63,657 nucleotides of DNA from Actinomycetes bacterium (lineage in GTDB: Bacteria > Actinomycetota > Acidimicrobiia > Acidimicrobiales > RAAP-2). Positions 25,715 to 34,878 of this stretch are shown here, piece after piece. Position 1 is the stretch's first letter. Every line of letters begins with the position of its first letter. The translations under genes were made by a program, and so were the position numbers. The notes beneath the pieces were generated by a model. That model saw only the letters and a list, made by a program, of their open reading frames with translations, made no database searches and was not told where the DNA came from. Where the stretch lies: positions 1 through 63,657 of the forward strand of contig JAJZVL010000010.1 of assembly GCA_021845725.1 (NCBI GenBank), given 5' to 3'.

Positions 25715-26196
25715 TAACCGCTGTGGATGTACACGCACGGCACACCCTCTTCGACGAACATGGCACGGTTCATCGGGTCGTCCTCGAGCGCGAGCCGCAG
25801 GTCGAAGCCGTAGGCGCGCAGGTCCACGACCACAGCGCGCTTGTACTCGGTGACCGGAGCCCGCTCGCCCGGCTGGCGCATCACGAGGAGATCCCATCGC
25901 AGGCCGTAGCGACCGAGCCACGCGAGCGTCTGGGGCTGCACTCGCAGCGGCCGCCCCGTGACCAGCACCACGACGAGCCTTGGATCGAGCAGCTCCAAGA
26001 GCCGCGCCACCTCCTCGATCAGCGGGTCGTCGCCGCACGCCTCGAAGAACGCCGCCCAGTCCCGGTGCCCACGCTCGAGGAAGTGCTGACGGCTCGTCGC
26101 GTCCGAGAGCACGCCGTCGATGTCGAAGACGACTGCTGCTCCGGCAGGCACGGGCGCCGTGCGCCAGCGCCAGTTGTCCGGCGTCCCCGCCCTCAC
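25705..26196 (-). CDS. HAD-superfamily phosphatase domain protein (polynucleotide 3'-phosphatase-like)
   Basis: The 163 residues carry the HAD motifs: I, DIDGVLSD near 24-31; II, VTGRP; III, the lysine in TEYKRAV; IV, LALEDDPMN. The arrangement, with an inserted RDWAAFFEACGDD region, resembles the phosphatase domains related to polynucleotide kinase 3'-phosphatases and 5'-nucleotidases. The substrate is not known. GTG 26196 starts 4 bases after the nuoN stop, so it rides at the end of the nuo operon. Its stop overlaps the end of lnt on the other strand by 10 bases. Confidence 0.82.
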   Translation of the reverse strand: MRAGTPDNWRWRTAPVPAGAAVVFDIDGVLSDATSRQHFLERGHRDWAAFFEACGDDPLIEEVARLLELLDPRLVVVLVTGRPLRVQPQTLAWLGRYGLRWDLLVMRQPGERAPVTEYKRAVVVDLRAYGFDLRLALEDDPMNRAMFVEEGVPCVYIHSGYYE

Positions 26197-26200
26197 TCGC

Positions 26201-28177
26201 TCAGCGCTGGAACAGCAGCGTGGCGTGGTGCGCGAACGCGGTGAGCGGTCCTGGCCAGAACCCGAGCACCACGGTGACCGCGACGCACAGGCCGATCGCG
26301 ACGGCGCTGAGCGGCGGCACCCGTGCCGGTCCGGTCGCCAGCACGTTCGCGACATCCAGCGTCTCCCCCCGCCCTCCCGCCAGTGTGTCGAACGCCAGGC
26401 TCCTGGGCGGCCCGCTCTCACCCACGAGCATGCGCTCGCGCTCGGCGTCGCTCGAAGGAGGCGAGACGGCCTGGGCGCCCTCACCGAGCGCGCCTTGGGG
26501 CACCGCACCCTCGCCGGCCCCCTCGAGCGCGAGCGTCATCGGGTCGTCGTCCAAGAGGAGCCCTGCGTTCATGCGGTCGATGGCGACGATGTTGCGCTCG
26601 TCCCCTGTCCACAAGGGGCGAGCACGCGTGCCGCCGGCTCCGGCAACGGCGAGCTCCGCGGCGGCCAGCGCACGGGGAGCGACGGACTTTCCGAGGGGTA
26701 CCGGCTCCTCTGCGGGAACCTCGACGCCTGGCGTCGCTCCGGCGAGGGGAACCGGCGTGTACATGAGCACGGCCACCCGCAGGTAGAAGAACACGGCGAT
26801 CGCCGCGGAGAGCATCGCGATCACCGCGAGCGGTACCGAATGGTCCACGGAGGCGAGGATGACCTGGAGCTTCGCCCACAGCCCCGTGGTGAACGGTGCG
26901 CCTGCCTGCGCGAGGAGGAGCACCGCGAACATGAGCGCGAGAAGCGGCTGGCGGCGAGCAAGCCCGCGATAGGAGGCGATGTCGTGAGCTGCGTCGCCCC
27001 GGCGGCCGAGGACCGTGACCACGGCGAAGCTCCCGATGACCATGAACGTGTAGGCGAACAGGTAGTACAAGGAGGCGCTCACCCCCCGAGCGGTCGCCGC
27101 TTGGAGGCCGAGCAGGATGAAGCCGGCGTGGTTGATCGACGAGTAGGCGAGCATGCGCTTCACGTCCCGCTGGACCACCGCGAGCCCCGCGCCGAGGAGG
27201 AGGGTGGCGACGGCGATGCCGTAGATGATCGGCTGCCAGTCCACCCTGAGCTGCTCGAACGACGAGACGAACACCCTGAGGAACGCAGCGAACGCTCCCA
27301 CCTTGGCGACCGCCGCCATGAACCCGGTCACCGGCGAAGGCGAACCCTGGTAGACGTCGGGCGTCCACATGTGGAAGGGCACTGCCGCCACCTTGAACGC
27401 GAACCCGACCATGAGCAGCGTCATCCCCGCGAGGAGCAGCCCGTCCGAGGTGAGCACGTGGGTCGAGAGGAAGCCTGCGATCTGGGCGAGGTTCGACGTG
27501 CCGGTTGCGCCGTAGACGAGGGCGATGCCGTAGACGAACACCGCGGACGAGAACGACCCCATGATGAAGTACTTGAGGGCCGCCTCGCCCGACGCGGCGC
27601 GGCGGTGGTTGAACGCCGCGAGCACGTAGAGCGCGATCGACAGGATCTCGAGACCGAGGAAGATCACGATCAGGTCGTTCGCCGAGCCCATGATCATCGC
27701 CCCGGACGCCGACACCATCGCGAGGACGTGGAATTCGGCACCCTCCACCCGCTCACGCCGCAGGTAGCCGTCCGCGACGAGAGCGGTGAGGAACATCGCG
27801 CAGGAGACCAGGATGTTGACGAGCGCGCTGAACCCGTCTACCACGACCGCGTGGTCCACCGCGCTGAACCCGCCGTGGCTGGTCACGTCGGCCCACTGCC
27901 ACAAGGACACCCCGAGGGCGCCGGCCGACACGGCCAGGGTGCCGAACGTCGCGACGCGCACGCGTAGCTGTCGCTCGACCAGCGCGCCGACGGCCAGGAG
28001 GAGCACCGCACCGCCGAGCATGACGATCTCGGGGAGGATCGCCTCGTAGCGGATGTGCGGCGTCGCGATGCGGGCCACGTCGGCGGCACGGGTGCGATGC
28101 GCCGCGACGGCGTGCGCGAGGAGCACCGCTCGTGACGGCGTGGAGCCGCGTCCGGCCAGGGGGTGCGCGATGCTCAT
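26201..28177 (-). CDS. nuoN: NADH-quinone oxidoreductase subunit N, with a large hydrophilic insertion
   Basis: NuoN is one of the three antiporter-like proton-pumping subunits of complex I. The family core is clear: GLEILSIALYVLAAF, ALKYFIMGSFSSAVFVYG, the lysine-bearing FKVAAVPFHMWTPDVYQG and RMLAYSSINHAGF. At 658 residues it is about 140 longer than usual. The extra length is a proline/acidic, membrane-free stretch at about residues 476-617, before the last helix. The start overlaps the nuoM stop. The last nuo gene, followed by a HAD phosphatase gene. Confidence 0.93.
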   Translation of the reverse strand: MSIAHPLAGRGSTPSRAVLLAHAVAAHRTRAADVARIATPHIRYEAILPEIVMLGGAVLLLAVGALVERQLRVRVATFGTLAVSAGALGVSLWQWADVTSHGGFSAVDHAVVVDGFSALVNILVSCAMFLTALVADGYLRRERVEGAEFHVLAMVSASGAMIMGSANDLIVIFLGLEILSIALYVLAAFNHRRAASGEAALKYFIMGSFSSAVFVYGIALVYGATGTSNLAQIAGFLSTHVLTSDGLLLAGMTLLMVGFAFKVAAVPFHMWTPDVYQGSPSPVTGFMAAVAKVGAFAAFLRVFVSSFEQLRVDWQPIIYGIAVATLLLGAGLAVVQRDVKRMLAYSSINHAGFILLGLQAATARGVSASLYYLFAYTFMVIGSFAVVTVLGRRGDAAHDIASYRGLARRQPLLALMFAVLLLAQAGAPFTTGLWAKLQVILASVDHSVPLAVIAMLSAAIAVFFYLRVAVLMYTPVPLAGATPGVEVPAEEPVPLGKSVAPRALAAAELAVAGAGGTRARPLWTGDERNIVAIDRMNAGLLLDDDPMTLALEGAGEGAVPQGALGEGAQAVSPPSSDAERERMLVGESGPPRSLAFDTLAGGRGETLDVANVLATGPARVPPLSAVAIGLCVAVTVVLGFWPGPLTAFAHHATLLFQR

Positions 28178-29757
28178 GTCGACGCCTTCTTGGCGAGTGC
28201 CGCGCTGGTGCCGGCGACCCCCCGGCGGGCGACGGCCGGCTGGTGCGTGTGGGTCGCGGCGTCCACCTGGGCGACCAGGCTGTTCACCGTGGGCGTGATC
28301 CGGTCGAGCACGGGCTTCGGGTAGATGCCGAGGAAGACGATGACCACGATGAGCGGCGCGATGACCACCCGCTCCGCCCAGCTCAGGTCACGGGTCGTCG
28401 AGTTGGCGAGATCGACCTTTCCGTGGAACACCTGCTGGTACGCCCACAGGAGGTACACCGCAGCCAGGATGACGCCCGCCGTTGCCACCACCGCCCACCA
28501 CCGGTGGGTGAGGAACGTCCCGGACAGCACGAGGAACTCGCTCACGAAGCCGTTCAGCCCGGGCAGCCCGATCGAGGCGAGCATCGCCACGGTGAACACC
28601 CCTGCGAGGACCGGAGCGGGGGCCTGGAGGCCCCGCAGCTCGCTCACCTGGGAGGTCTGGCGTCGCTCGTAGATCCATCCGACGAGGAGGAACAGGGCCG
28701 CGGTGATCAGCCCGTGGTTCAGCATGAGGAGGACCCCGCCGGTCAGTCCCTCGGTCGTGAAGGCGAAGATCCCGAGGGCGACGAAGCCCATCTGGGCCAG
28801 GGAGGAGTACGCGATGATCCGTTTCAAGTCACGCTGCGCGCACGCCACGATCGCGCCGTAGAGGATGCCGATCACCGCCAGGGTGAGCAGCAGCGGCGCG
28901 AGGTCGACCGACGCCTGTGGGAAGAGCCGGAGGTCGAACTGGAAGATCCCGTAGGTGCCCAGCTTGGCGAGGACCGCCGAGAGCACCATGGACCCGCCCG
29001 TCGGCGCCTCGGCATACGCGTCCGGAGACCACGTGTGGAACGGGAAGAGCGGTGCCTTGACCGCGAAGGCGGCGGTGAACGCCAAGAAGAGCAGGATGTC
29101 CCCTGCGCTCGAGAAGTGGGTGTGCTCGAGGGCGGGCAGGGAGAAGGTGAGCACGCCGGTCTGGTGCTCGTGCACGAAGGCCACCACCAGGATGCCCACG
29201 AGAAGGAAGGCCGAGCCCAAGAACGTGTACACGAAGAACTTGATGGCGGCGTACGCACGGCGCGTGTAGCCCCATCCGGCGATGATGAAGTACGAGGGGA
29301 TGAGCGTCAGCTCGAAGAAGAAGAAGAACAGGATCAGGTCGATCGAGACGAAGCTCCCGAGGCAGGCCGACTCGAGGAGCAGCATCCAGGCGACGAAGCT
29401 CACCGCGTCGGTGCGCGTCCGCGCCCCTGCGAGGACGATCGGGAAGAGCACCGCCGCGAGCAGGACCAAGAACAGCGAGATGCCGTCGACGCCCAGGTTC
29501 CAGTGCACGCCGAGGCCAGTTGCCCATGAGTGGTCGGTGACGAACTGGAAGCCACCCGTGGTGGTGGCGAACAGCGCTGCGATCGCGATCGCGAGCCCGA
29601 GGGTCGCGAGCGACACGGCGATGCCGACCCACTCGATCGCGACCCGCGACAGCGTGCGCACCGACCCCAAGAGCGCGACGGCGAGCGCCCCGCCGGCGGG
29701 CAGGAGGACGAGCACCGTGAGGAACGGGAAGGCGTGCGTTGCGCCGGCAGTCACCAT
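28174..29757 (-). CDS. nuoM: NADH-quinone oxidoreductase subunit M
   Basis: Antiporter-like, proton-pumping membrane subunit of complex I. The 527 residues give about 14 helices. Key charged positions are visible: the glutamate in FFFFFELTLIPSYF, the lysine in FAVKAPLFPFHTWSPDAY, RIIAYSSLAQMGF, and the histidine in LLMLNHGLITAALFLL. ATG 29757 begins 2 bases after the nuoL stop. It ends with a polar Lys/Ala tail and overlaps nuoN by 4 bases. Confidence 0.95.
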   Translation of the reverse strand: MVTAGATHAFPFLTVLVLLPAGGALAVALLGSVRTLSRVAIEWVGIAVSLATLGLAIAIAALFATTTGGFQFVTDHSWATGLGVHWNLGVDGISLFLVLLAAVLFPIVLAGARTRTDAVSFVAWMLLLESACLGSFVSIDLILFFFFFELTLIPSYFIIAGWGYTRRAYAAIKFFVYTFLGSAFLLVGILVVAFVHEHQTGVLTFSLPALEHTHFSSAGDILLFLAFTAAFAVKAPLFPFHTWSPDAYAEAPTGGSMVLSAVLAKLGTYGIFQFDLRLFPQASVDLAPLLLTLAVIGILYGAIVACAQRDLKRIIAYSSLAQMGFVALGIFAFTTEGLTGGVLLMLNHGLITAALFLLVGWIYERRQTSQVSELRGLQAPAPVLAGVFTVAMLASIGLPGLNGFVSEFLVLSGTFLTHRWWAVVATAGVILAAVYLLWAYQQVFHGKVDLANSTTRDLSWAERVVIAPLIVVIVFLGIYPKPVLDRITPTVNSLVAQVDAATHTHQPAVARRGVAGTSAALAKKAST

Positions 29758-29759
29758 GG

Positions 29760-31688
29760 CTACTTCGTCCTCGACAGCATGAAGGCCAGGATCGCGGCCA
29801 TGCCCAGGGCGATCCCGAGCACGTAGTTGCGGACGAAGCCGGTCTGGATGCGCCGCACCCCGCTGCCGGTCGACCGCACGAGACGAGCGACGCCGTTGAC
29901 GGCGCCGTCGATGAGCCGCCCGTCGACCATGACCGCGTACACCCGGGCCACGACCTGCCCCGGGCGGCCGATCACCGCGTCGTAGACGTTGTCCCAGTAC
30001 CACACGCGCTGGAGGAAGGCCGGCTCGAGCGCGGGTCGCTCCGACGTCCGGCGCCAGATCCGCCACGCGGCGTACGCAGCGCCGACCGCGACGATCCCGT
30101 CGGCGACCGCGAGCCAGATCAGCTCGGTCGGGCTCTCGTGCGCATTGAACAGCCGGTTGCCCAGCACGGGCGCGAGCCACTGTCCGAGCGTGCCGGTGTG
30201 GACCCAGGGAAGGTTGACCGCACCTGCGAAGACGGCGAAGAACGACAGCACGACGAGCGGCGCGCGCATGATCCAGGGGGACTCATGCGGGCGGTGGTGG
30301 GCCGGCCGCCCGTCGGGCGCCGGTTCGGCCCAGCGTTCGCGCCCGGTGAAGGTGAGGAAGTAGATCCGGCTCATGTAGTACGCCGTGAAGAAGGCGGTCA
30401 GGAGGCCGAGCGCGTAGAGCACGAGCGTCTTGCCGTACACGTTGGCCAGGATGTCGCCTTTGGCCCAGAAGCCTGCGAACGGCGGGATCGCGGCGAGCGC
30501 GAGCCATGCGGTGAGGAAGGTCACGAAGGTCCACGGCATGGTGCGGCGCAGGCCGCCCATGCGTTTCATGTCCTGCTCGTCCTCGAGCCCGTGGATCACC
30601 GAGCCGGCGCCGAGGAAGAGCAGCCCCTTGTAGAACGCGTGGCAGACCATGAGGAAGATGGCGGCCACGTACGCGCCGGTCCCCACGGCGAGGACCATGT
30701 AGCCGATCTGGGAGACCGTGGAGAAGGCGAGCGCCTTCTTGATGTCCTGCTGCGCACAGGCGATCGTCGCGGCGACGAACGCCGTCGCACCCCCGATCGC
30801 CGCGATGACCCACATCGCGTCCGGGCTGAGCGCGAGCAGCGGGTTGACCCTGACCATGAGGTAGACGCCGGCCGTGACCATGGTCGCAGCGTGGATGAGC
30901 GCCGAGACCGGGGTCGGGCCCTCCATCGCGTCGGGGAGCCAGTTGAACAGCGGGATCTGCGCCGATTTCCCCGTCGCCGCGAGGAAGAGCAGGAGGACCG
31001 CGGCGGTCATGGTCCCACCGCCGACGAGGAGGTGCCGGTGGGCGAAGACCGTCAGGTAGGTGAGGGTGCCCGTCTTCGAGAAGATGAGGAACATGGCGAG
31101 GAGGAAGCCGGCGTCGCCGATCCGGTTGTAGATGAAGGCCTTCTTCCCGGCGGAAGCCGCCGAGTCCCGGTGGAACCAGAAGGAGATGAGCCAGTACGAG
31201 CAGACGCCGACGCCCTCCCAGCCGACGAACGTCACGAGGAGGTTGTTCGCCAAGACCAGGACGAGCATGGAGAACACGAAGGCGTTCAGGTAGACGAAGA
31301 ACTTCGTGAAGTCCCGGTCGCCCTTCATGTACCCGATCGAGTACAGGTGGATGAGCATGCTCACGCCGGTGACGAACATGGCCATCGTCATCGAGAGCGG
31401 ATCGAGCAGGATCGCGACCTTCACGTGCAAGCCGCCAACCGGGATCCACGTGAAGAAGGCGTGCCCGCTGGCACCGCGCGCGCAGCTGTCCGAGCAGGTG
31501 AGCTGCCGGGCGCTGGACGGCTGATTGGCCAGCCCCACCAGCGTGATGCATGCCGACACGAACGCCGCGGCGACCGCGCTCGTCCCGATCCACCCCGCGA
31601 TCGGCTCGCCGATACGGCGTCCGAACGCGAGCAGCACGACGAACCCCGCCAGGGGGAACAGCGGCATCAAGAACACGGCGTGCAGCAC
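29760..31688 (-). CDS. nuoL: NADH-quinone oxidoreductase subunit L
   Basis: Distal antiporter-like subunit of complex I; its long C-terminal lateral helix braces the pumping subunits. The 642 residues include GWEGVGVCSYWLISFWFHRD, TGKSAQIPLFNWLPDAMEGPTPVSALIHAATMV (broken here into known blocks) and the KKALAFSTVSQIGYM motif. The C-terminal half holds the long amphipathic helix region and a last membrane helix (NYVLGIALGMAAILAFML). Starts 3 bases after the nuoK stop. Confidence 0.95.
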   Translation of the reverse strand: MLHAVFLMPLFPLAGFVVLLAFGRRIGEPIAGWIGTSAVAAAFVSACITLVGLANQPSSARQLTCSDSCARGASGHAFFTWIPVGGLHVKVAILLDPLSMTMAMFVTGVSMLIHLYSIGYMKGDRDFTKFFVYLNAFVFSMLVLVLANNLLVTFVGWEGVGVCSYWLISFWFHRDSAASAGKKAFIYNRIGDAGFLLAMFLIFSKTGTLTYLTVFAHRHLLVGGGTMTAAVLLLFLAATGKSAQIPLFNWLPDAMEGPTPVSALIHAATMVTAGVYLMVRVNPLLALSPDAMWVIAAIGGATAFVAATIACAQQDIKKALAFSTVSQIGYMVLAVGTGAYVAAIFLMVCHAFYKGLLFLGAGSVIHGLEDEQDMKRMGGLRRTMPWTFVTFLTAWLALAAIPPFAGFWAKGDILANVYGKTLVLYALGLLTAFFTAYYMSRIYFLTFTGRERWAEPAPDGRPAHHRPHESPWIMRAPLVVLSFFAVFAGAVNLPWVHTGTLGQWLAPVLGNRLFNAHESPTELIWLAVADGIVAVGAAYAAWRIWRRTSERPALEPAFLQRVWYWDNVYDAVIGRPGQVVARVYAVMVDGRLIDGAVNGVARLVRSTGSGVRRIQTGFVRNYVLGIALGMAAILAFMLSRTK

Positions 31689-31691
31689 GAG

Positions 31692-31997
31692 TCAGCCCTT
31701 CATCCCATGGAGATCGTCCGCGGTCGTCGACGCGCGCCGCCGGAAGATGGCGACGACCACGCCGAGCCCGACCACCACCTCGGCGGCAGCCACGACGAGG
31801 ACGAAGAAGACGAGCGACTCCCCACCGATGTCCCCGAGCACGCGGGAGAACGTGACGAACGTGAGGTTGGCGGCATTGAGCATGAGCTCGATGCACATGA
31901 ACATGACCAGGACGTTCCGCCGGACCATGACGCCGAGCGCGCCGAGCGCGAACAGCGCGGCCGCGAGCCCCAGGTACCACGCAGGACCGATGCTCAA
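31692..31997 (-). CDS. nuoK: NADH-quinone oxidoreductase subunit K (TTG start)
   Basis: Small membrane subunit with three helices and the conserved glutamates used in proton transfer, seen in FMCIELMLNAANL and VVAAAEVVVGLGVVVAIF. The length, 101 residues, is exactly that of the family if translation starts at TTG 31997, which overlaps the nuoJ stop as TTGA. No ATG or GTG is available at a sensible place, so TTG is the likely start, coupled to nuoJ. Confidence 0.92.
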   Translation of the reverse strand: MSIGPAWYLGLAAALFALGALGVMVRRNVLVMFMCIELMLNAANLTFVTFSRVLGDIGGESLVFFVLVVAAAEVVVGLGVVVAIFRRRASTTADDLHGMKG

Positions 31998-32731
31998 CGT
32001 CCCACCTCCGCATGGCTGACAGCGCCGGCGGCCTCCCCGGCGTCCGTGGCCTTCCCGGCGTCCGTGGCCTCCCCGGCGGCCGCAGGCTCCCCGCCCCCGG
32101 GCACGGGAGCGCTCGCCGATCCGGGTGCTTCGGGGCCGCCTCGGTCGTGCTCGAGCGGGCGCTGGGGCGCAGCGTCCTCGTCGTGGACGTGCGAGGGGCG
32201 GCGGGCGAGCACGACCGCGCCCACCACCGCGACGACGAGCAGCCCGGCGGTGGCCTCGAACGCCCACAGGTAGGTGGTGAAGATCGACTTGCCGAGGAGG
32301 AAGGTGTCGGTGTGGTGCCCCGCGGTGAGCGAGCCCGCGACATGGTGTGCGCCGGTCACCCAGTTCGCCGTCGCGCTCAGCGCGAGCACCCCCGCGAGCG
32401 AGATCGCGATCATGACGAGCGCGAGCGGGCGCTGGCCCTCGAGCGGCTCGGACCTCACGTCCTCCGTCCGGTCGACCCCGAGGAACATGATCACGAAGAG
32501 GAAGAGCACGACGATCGCGCCCGCGTAGACGATCACCTGCACCGCGGCGAGGAAGTAGGCATGCTGCTCGACGAACAGCACTGCGATCCCGAACAGCGTG
32601 AGCACGAGCGACAACGCGGCGTGGACCGCGTTGCGCGACATGACGACGCCGATCCCGCCCGACAGGACGACCACCGCACAGATGACGAAGGTCATGATGT
32701 CGGGCACGGTCGCCGCGACGAGGACGCTCAC
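31994..32731 (-). CDS. nuoJ: NADH-quinone oxidoreductase subunit J
   Basis: Membrane subunit with five helices. The family block AYFLAAVQVIVYAGAIVVLFLFVIMFLG includes the pi-bulge helix used in coupling. The protein (245 residues) has an extra polar C-terminal tail of about 70 residues with an 18-base repeat (Ala-Gly-Glu/Lys-Ala-Thr-Asp units). GTG 32731 overlaps the nuoI stop, and the end overlaps nuoK. Confidence 0.93.
   Translation of the reverse strand: MSVLVAATVPDIMTFVICAVVVLSGGIGVVMSRNAVHAALSLVLTLFGIAVLFVEQHAYFLAAVQVIVYAGAIVVLFLFVIMFLGVDRTEDVRSEPLEGQRPLALVMIAISLAGVLALSATANWVTGAHHVAGSLTAGHHTDTFLLGKSIFTTYLWAFEATAGLLVVAVVGAVVLARRPSHVHDEDAAPQRPLEHDRGGPEAPGSASAPVPGGGEPAAAGEATDAGKATDAGEAAGAVSHAEVGR
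32032..32085. repeat. 18-base tandem repeats at the 3' end of nuoJ
   Basis: About three copies of CCTCCCCGGCGTCCGTGG with a few changes. They are in frame and encode Ala-Gly-Glu/Lys-Ala-Thr-Asp units in the polar tail of NuoJ. Confidence 0.8.
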
Positions 32732-33591
32732 CTGCGCCCCCCTCCGACCGCGGAGTCCTGGCCGCTCGCCGTGCGCGCGCTGCGCCTCCCCGCACGGACG
32801 TCCCGCAGCCGCCCCCGTGCCCGCTCGAGCTTCTTGCGGTTGCGCGCTGCGGACAGCTGCGCACGCCACAGCCGCCCTCGCATCCCACGATGCTCGAAGG
32901 GGATGTCCTCTGCCAGCAGGTGCGATTCGAGAACCTCGCGTAGGGCCAAGGTCCCGGTCTTGGCGTCATCCCGGCGCCCGGACTGCCCGCCCTCGGGGAC
33001 CCGCACTCCATAGCCCAGCTCCCCGGACCACTGGACCTCGCCTTCGTAGGCGGCGCTGCCCGACGGCGAGGTCGCACGCATCCAGCCAGAGGTGTGCCGG
33101 TCTTCCCCCTCTCGCCAGTCCTCCCAGGGCTGCTTCTTCGGCCGGCCCTCGTCGTCGACGAGGAGCTCGCTCTTCGTGTAGATCGCGTCCGCCCGGTTCG
33201 TGAACGAGAACTCGAAGAGCTTCGACTCGGTGATCGCCTCCGTCGGACATGCCTCGACGCACATGTCGCAGTGGATACAGCGCAGGTAGTTGATCTCGTA
33301 GACGTACCCGTAGCGCTCGCCCGGGGAGACCGGGTGGTCGGGCGGGTTGTCGAGGCCCCGGACGTAGATGCAGTCCGCAGGGCACACGCCCGCGCACAGC
33401 TCGCAGCCGATGCACTTCTCCATGCCGTCCTCGTAGCGGTTCAGCACGTGGCGGCCGTGCTTGCGCGGCTGCTTCGGCTGCTTCTCCTCGGGGTACTGGC
33501 GGGTGACCCGCGGCCGCGTGAGGTGCTCGAAGGTGAGCTTGAACCCCCCGAAGAACTTGAGGTCGTCGCGCAGGTCGGAGAGCACGCCCAC
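32728..33591 (-). CDS. nuoI: NADH-quinone oxidoreductase subunit I
   Basis: Peripheral-arm subunit carrying iron-sulfur clusters N6a and N6b. Two 4Fe-4S motifs are visible: CIGCELCAGVCPADC and CIHCDMCVEACPTEA. At 287 residues it is longer than usual (about 180); the additional C-terminal 100 residues are basic and polar (ending in an Arg-rich, then Gly-rich stretch). The GTG at 33591 directly follows the nuoH stop codon. Confidence 0.95.
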   Translation of the reverse strand: MGVLSDLRDDLKFFGGFKLTFEHLTRPRVTRQYPEEKQPKQPRKHGRHVLNRYEDGMEKCIGCELCAGVCPADCIYVRGLDNPPDHPVSPGERYGYVYEINYLRCIHCDMCVEACPTEAITESKLFEFSFTNRADAIYTKSELLVDDEGRPKKQPWEDWREGEDRHTSGWMRATSPSGSAAYEGEVQWSGELGYGVRVPEGGQSGRRDDAKTGTLALREVLESHLLAEDIPFEHRGMRGRLWRAQLSAARNRKKLERARGRLRDVRAGRRSARTASGQDSAVGGGRR

Positions 33592-34878
33592 TCAGCGCAC
33601 CTCCCCGTCGCCGGCGCCTCGGACAGCACCGAGTCGACGCGGCGCCGCGCGGACGCCGACGGGTTCGAGCAGCGGCTGGCGCTCGGCCCGCCGCCTGCCG
33701 AGGGTGAACGCCCGCACGAGCAGCCCGATGACGCAGAGCGCGCCGACGACGATGCCCGCTCCCCACCAGCCGTTCACGAGGAACCCCGCGACGGCGAGGA
33801 GCCACACGAGGCTGAGCGGGATCAGGTACTTCCAGCCGAGCGTCATGAGCTGGTCGTAGCGGAGCCTCGGGAGCGCTGCGCGCAGCCACACATAGAGGAA
33901 GAGGAACAGGAAGACCTTGCCCACGAACCAGACCGACGGGAACCAGACGTCGAAGGTCGGCAGGTGCGGCACCGGTCCGTCGGGACCGCCGAGGAAGAGG
34001 GTGACGACGACCGCGGACATCGTGATCACGTTCATGAACTCGGCGAGGAAGAACAGTGCGAAACGGATCGACGAGTACTCCGTGTGGAAACCGCCGACGA
34101 GCTCCGACTCGGCTTCGGTGAGGTCGAAGGGGGGGCGGGTGAGCTCCGCGGTGATCGCGGTGAGAAAGAGGAGGAACGGGACGATGCCCAGCCGGATCAG
34201 GTTCCAGTCCCAGAACGCAGGCGCCTGCGACTCGACCATCGCGCGCGTGGAGAGCGACCCGGTCACGAGGACCACGGTGACCACCGTGATGCCGAGGGCG
34301 GCCTCGTAGGAGATCATCTGCGCCGAGGCACGGACCGAGCCGAGAAGCGGGTACTTGGAGCCCGAGGACCAGCCGGCGAGCATCACGCCGTAGACGGCGA
34401 TCGAGGACATCGCGAGCACGACCAGGATCCCGATGGTGGGGTCCGCCACCTGCAGCTCGAAGCGATGCCCCGCGATGGTCACGAACCCGCCGACCGGCAC
34501 GACGGTGAAGATGAGCAACGCAGGGACGAGCGAGAGGTAGGGCGCGAGGCGGAAGACCGTGCGGTCCGCCTGTGCAGGGAGCAGGTCCTCCTTGAAGAAG
34601 AGCTTCGTGCCGTCGGCGAGGGTCTGGAGGAGTCCCCACGGACCGGCGCGGTTGGGCCCGATCCGGCTCTGCATGTCCGAGATCAGCTTGCGCTCGAACC
34701 AGATCATGAGCATGACCGAGACGAGGAGCACGATGAACGCGACCAGCACCTTGATCAGCACGACCACCCAGACGAACCAGCCGACGCCGTGGAAGAAGAG
34801 CGGATCACCGTGCGTGGTGAGCGCGTGCGCCGCCGCGAGCACGGCCGGGGAGGCGTGCACGGCCGGGCCCCGCATCAT
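33592..34878 (-). CDS. nuoH: NADH-quinone oxidoreductase subunit H
   Basis: Membrane subunit lining the quinone-binding chamber. The 428 residues have about eight to nine helices and the conserved signature RIGPNRAGPWGLLQTLADG and LTRPPFDLTEAESELVGG, with the acidic loop facing the quinone site. The C-terminal 40 residues are basic and vary between species. The start overlaps the nuoG stop by 4 bases. Confidence 0.95.
   Translation of the reverse strand: MMRGPAVHASPAVLAAAHALTTHGDPLFFHGVGWFVWVVVLIKVLVAFIVLLVSVMLMIWFERKLISDMQSRIGPNRAGPWGLLQTLADGTKLFFKEDLLPAQADRTVFRLAPYLSLVPALLIFTVVPVGGFVTIAGHRFELQVADPTIGILVVLAMSSIAVYGVMLAGWSSGSKYPLLGSVRASAQMISYEAALGITVVTVVLVTGSLSTRAMVESQAPAFWDWNLIRLGIVPFLLFLTAITAELTRPPFDLTEAESELVGGFHTEYSSIRFALFFLAEFMNVITMSAVVVTLFLGGPDGPVPHLPTFDVWFPSVWFVGKVFLFLFLYVWLRAALPRLRYDQLMTLGWKYLIPLSLVWLLAVAGFLVNGWWGAGIVVGALCVIGLLVRAFTLGRRRAERQPLLEPVGVRAAPRRLGAVRGAGDGEVR

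Noticed and set aside
29739-32273. 844-residue open frame antisense to nuoL, nuoK and nuoJ
   Set aside because: Its sequence is charged, repetitive and without any family resemblance, while the opposite strand codes for conserved complex I subunits.
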